Shown here piece by piece: positions 61,510 through 64,000 of a stretch of 64,000 bases of DNA; positions within the stretch are counted from its first letter, which is position 1; every line of letters starts with the position of its first letter. The stretch comes from Ruminococcus sp. AF31-8BH (GTDB lineage: Bacteria; Bacillota; Clostridia; Lachnospirales; Lachnospiraceae): contig NZ_QTVN01000004.1 of the NCBI RefSeq assembly GCF_003460605.1, positions 62,001 through 126,000 on the forward strand, written 5' to 3'. The notes beneath the pieces were generated by a model. That model did not search any database and was not told the origin of the DNA. It saw nothing but the letters and a program-made list of their open reading frames with translations. The translations under genes were made by a program, and so were the position numbers.

Positions 61510-62994
61510 TTATTTTCTCTCCGACGGATACATATGCAGCCAGGGCACCGGCGATGTAATTTTATGGAAATTTTCTCTTGCAATTTCCCTCTTTTCCCCA
61601 TTCTCCCCAAGAATCAGCAGGCGATCTGCCATTGCCAGGGAATCCGACAAATTCAAAGATAAGATCACAACTGAAATCCCCTTATCCAGAAACTTTTCCA
61701 ACATACTCCAGATAAACATCCGGTGGGCAAGATCAGCGCCGCGGAAAGGCTGAATACAAAGCAGAATCTCTGGTTTCTGCAAAAGTACTCTTGTATACAC
61801 CAGCTGATACTTCTGCTTTTCACTCAGCTCCTCCACCGGCATTTCAAAAACATCTCTCCCTAATATGGGACTGTACTCATTTCGAATACTTTTCCTAAGA
61901 CATTTGTTATGCCAGATTGAAGGAACTTTCTCTGCCAGACAAATACAGAGATTATTCATATAATCCAGTTCTGGAAAAATCATAGTTTTTGTAGTACGTT
62001 CCTGGATTACTGCAATCCTGCCATTTCTCGGAATCTCTGTCTTCTTCCCATTCAACAGGATTTCTCCACTTTCCGGTAAAATATCTCCGGTTAAAATTCT
62101 CCTCAGTTCTTCCATTCCACCGGCATCCATAATCTGTACTGCCAGACATTCTCCCTTATGCACATCAAAGGAAAACTTGCAAGCTGCATTCTCTCCGTAG
62201 CCCTTCCACTGAAAAACAACTGGTGCAGCCTGCTGCCCTTCCCTTTTTTCTGTATGATAACGGACCATGTCATTATATTCCGTCATGTAAGTTACAGGCG
62301 GATCATTGAACAGTTCCTCTCTTTCCAGAATCTTCTGGATTCTTCCATTTGTAAACAGCGCACATCTGTCACAGATACTGGAAATCTCCTCCAAATGAGA
62401 ACAGATATAAAGAAAAGAAAAACCTTTTTTCACATAATGACGGATAATTGCATGAAGCTTTTTCAACTCGTCATCACTGACAAGGGCTCCAACCTCATCC
62501 AGCACGATCAGATGATATCCCATAATCACTGCCCGGAGCAATTCTACAATGATCCGTTCAAAAGCAGAAAGCTTCTCCACATCTTTATCAAGAGGAATGT
62601 CCATTCCGATATCTTCGAAAAAGGGCTTCATCTGCCGGTTCAGGATCTTTGTGCGAATCATCCACTGACGAAAGCCCGGACGCAGCACAAAAATATTATC
62701 TGCAATATTCAGATTTTCTGCCAGAGAACTTTTCTCCTGGATAATGCTGATCCTGTTTGCTGCCTTATAATTTTCTTTCCAGGTATTTACCTTTTCCCCT
62801 CCATAATATATATAACCGTCATAGAGGGGAAGATTCCGTTCCAGAAGCTTCAGAAGAGCTGTTTTCCCATGACTGTTAACAGGCAGAAATCCCATAACCT
62901 CCCCCTGAAAGATCTGAAGGTTGAAGTCCTTCAGCTTTACAACCTCATCCTCTTTATACGTCACACGCTCCATTCTGAGAACTTCATTTCTCAT
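61510..62994 (-). CDS. Double ABC ATPase of the RbsA/MglA type with degenerate sites
   Basis: It has the two-domain layout of sugar ABC ATPases (494 residues). Domain 1 has a modified P-loop GFLPVNSHGKTALLKLL (Ser-His for Gly-Ala, Thr-Ala for Ser-Thr) and a Walker B HLIVLDEVGALVSDDE, with a weak signature LSAFERIIVELLRA. Domain 2 has lost its P-loop (VQIMDAGGMEELRRILTG) and keeps only LSEKQKYQLVYTRVLLQKPE and LLCIQPFRGAD. No permease or sugar-binding protein is adjacent. Its ATG overlaps the stop of the histidine kinase gene by four bases. It may act as a regulator or sensor partner of the kinase rather than a transporter motor; that is inference. Confidence 0.8.
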   Translation of the reverse strand: MRNEVLRMERVTYKEDEVVKLKDFNLQIFQGEVMGFLPVNSHGKTALLKLLERNLPLYDGYIYYGGEKVNTWKENYKAANRISIIQEKSSLAENLNIADNIFVLRPGFRQWMIRTKILNRQMKPFFEDIGMDIPLDKDVEKLSAFERIIVELLRAVIMGYHLIVLDEVGALVSDDELKKLHAIIRHYVKKGFSFLYICSHLEEISSICDRCALFTNGRIQKILEREELFNDPPVTYMTEYNDMVRYHTEKREGQQAAPVVFQWKGYGENAACKFSFDVHKGECLAVQIMDAGGMEELRRILTGDILPESGEILLNGKKTEIPRNGRIAVIQERTTKTMIFPELDYMNNLCICLAEKVPSIWHNKCLRKSIRNEYSPILGRDVFEMPVEELSEKQKYQLVYTRVLLQKPEILLCIQPFRGADLAHRMFIWSMLEKFLDKGISVVILSLNLSDSLAMADRLLILGENGEKREIARENFHKITSPVPWLHMYPSERK

Positions 62995-64000
62995 GCCAGC
63001 ACACTCCTGTTTTTTACCTGTCTGTCGTCAGTAAGTATAGGGATGGTGATCTCCACATCTGTCCCTTCTCCCGGTACAGAATAAACGTGCATACCATATT
63101 CATCCCCAAAAATCAGATGGATTCTGTTATTCACATTCACCAGAGCGATTCCGCCCTGTTTTTCTTCGTTGTCGTGAAAAGCTTTGGTTGACTTGCCCAG
63201 CTTCTGGTTCAGCTTTGCCAAAGTCATCTCATCCATTCCCACACCATCGTCGGAAATACGAATGAGCAGGCGATCCTTTGTACACTGAAAACGGATGTAG
63301 AGATTTCCGCCACCAACCTTCAGTTCCACGCCATGGATAATGCTGTTTTCCAGAATAGGCTGCAACGTCAGTTTGGGGATTCTACAGTTCATGATCTTTT
63401 CATACTCTGCAATATCATAATCAATATGAAGCTGCAGCCGATCCCCGAAACGATATTTCTGAATTCCAAAATAAGTCTCACAGTTGTCCAGCTCTTCCTC
63501 CACAGAAACCAGATTCTCCACCTTGGTAATGGTGTAACGGAAAAATCTTGCCAGAGCTTCTGTCATATCTGCAACGCTGTCCAGGCCTGCAATAATAGCT
63601 TCTCCACGGATGCTTTCCAGTGTATTGTAGAGAAAGTGGGGATTGATCTGATTCTGCAAAGCCAGGTACTGAGCCTGTCTTTTGTTCAGATCCATATATT
63701 GGGGAGAACGCACAATACGGTCTACCATTTTCATCTGCTTCTGGATGCTTGGAGTCAGGTTCAAGAGCTCCATATCTTCTTTTTCGGAAAAAATATAACC
63801 ATCCAGAAAACGATTCGTCATTTTTTCACAACGCATGTAAGGACGGTGAATCCACAGCCAGAATACAATTGGAAACAATATTGCAAATATTGTTATAATT
63901 ATGGCCATCCACCAGGGTGTTTCTCCTTTATATGCCAATAGCAGCTGAATTACCGCCAGAATAATAAAAACTCCGAAGATCACCGTTCCAAGAACAAGAG
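62991..64000 (-). CDS. YesM/LytS-type sensor histidine kinase (5' end outside window)
   Basis: This is a membrane sensor kinase of the HPK7/8 class. At least two hydrophobic segments come first (GTVIFGVFIILAVIQLLLAY and WWMAIIITIFAILFPIVFWL). Then come the phospho-acceptor box ALQNQINPHFLYNTLESIRG, the N box TLQPILENSIIHGVE, the G box ISDDGVGMDEMTLAKLN, and GGIALVNVNNRIHLIFG. The frame is open to the window edge and the first membrane helix continues past the GTG at 63983, so the true start probably lies beyond 64000. A response regulator would be expected upstream. It overlaps the double ABC ATPase by four bases. Confidence 0.92.
   Translation of the reverse strand, partial: LVLGTVIFGVFIILAVIQLLLAYKGETPWWMAIIITIFAILFPIVFWLWIHRPYMRCEKMTNRFLDGYIFSEKEDMELLNLTPSIQKQMKMVDRIVRSPQYMDLNKRQAQYLALQNQINPHFLYNTLESIRGEAIIAGLDSVADMTEALARFFRYTITKVENLVSVEEELDNCETYFGIQKYRFGDRLQLHIDYDIAEYEKIMNCRIPKLTLQPILENSIIHGVELKVGGGNLYIRFQCTKDRLLIRISDDGVGMDEMTLAKLNQKLGKSTKAFHDNEEKQGGIALVNVNNRIHLIFGDEYGMHVYSVPGEGTDVEITIPILTDDRQVKNRSVLA

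Noticed and set aside
1..64000. CRISPR array
   Set aside because: No set of regularly spaced direct repeats of 24-40 bases was seen; the repeats in 11-21 kb are gene-sized or hairpin-like.

Overview
The window looks like a chromosome segment of a low-to-mid GC anaerobic Firmicute, most likely a Lachnospiraceae (Blautia-like). The evidence is a bacterial V-type ATPase operon, pyruvate formate-lyase with its activase, a GH13 branching enzyme, a BilS-like flavodoxin, YesM-type signalling, AGGAGG ribosome sites and TTGACA/TATAAT promoters. The genus is an inference.

Layout: 0-5.8 kb holds the V-ATPase operon on the minus strand (G/H-like, C, I, K, F, E, A; the rest lies outside). 6.0-10.5 kb holds trmB, a 53-residue ORF and an SNF2 helicase. 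10.8 kb has tRNA-Lys(CTT), flanked by inverted copies of a small dispersed repeat. 11.1-21.5 kb is the most unusual region, a tandem array on the minus strand. Its repeating order is RHS tip with C-terminal toxin module, cognate immunity candidate, TcdE-type holin, Rpn-family nuclease. There are three RHS tips, three related immunity genes, two near-identical holins and three Rpn copies. A complete type I toxin-antitoxin locus is wedged into one RHS remnant, and the array ends at a junction that truncates both an RHS gene and a sigma-like gene. 21.6-22.2 kb is ribosomal protein L25/Ctc.

22.4-40.5 kb is a transport and modification region: an Opp-type ABC transporter, a second transporter with Nik-type proportions, a LysR regulator, a deformylase-like protein, an M14 hydrolase fused to a methyltransferase, a second methyltransferase, a MATE exporter and a DtxR-type regulator. 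The two transporter operons and the methyltransferase operon have promoters built the same way: a C5-W-G3 dyad abuts a TTGYRG-like -35, with further conserved bases upstream. That is the layout expected of one LysR-type regulon. I suggest a small-peptide or metallophore-like system.

40.7-48.4 kb is housekeeping and metabolic: glgB, a TetR regulator, recQ, pflA and pflB. 48.7-52.7 kb is a decaying island: a LysR pseudogene, a P-type ATPase with its catalytic Asp replaced by Asn and a deleted membrane segment, an apparently intact CsoR with two operator-like dyads, and a broken AAA-ATPase-like gene. 52.8-64 kb holds an NSS transporter, an intact IS1182-family element, a class II aldolase-like protein, cardiolipin synthase, a FUSC protein, a flavodoxin, a coiled-coil protein, and a degenerate double ABC ATPase overlapping a YesM-type histidine kinase that runs off the window. 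I saw no CRISPR array, rRNA or replication origin.
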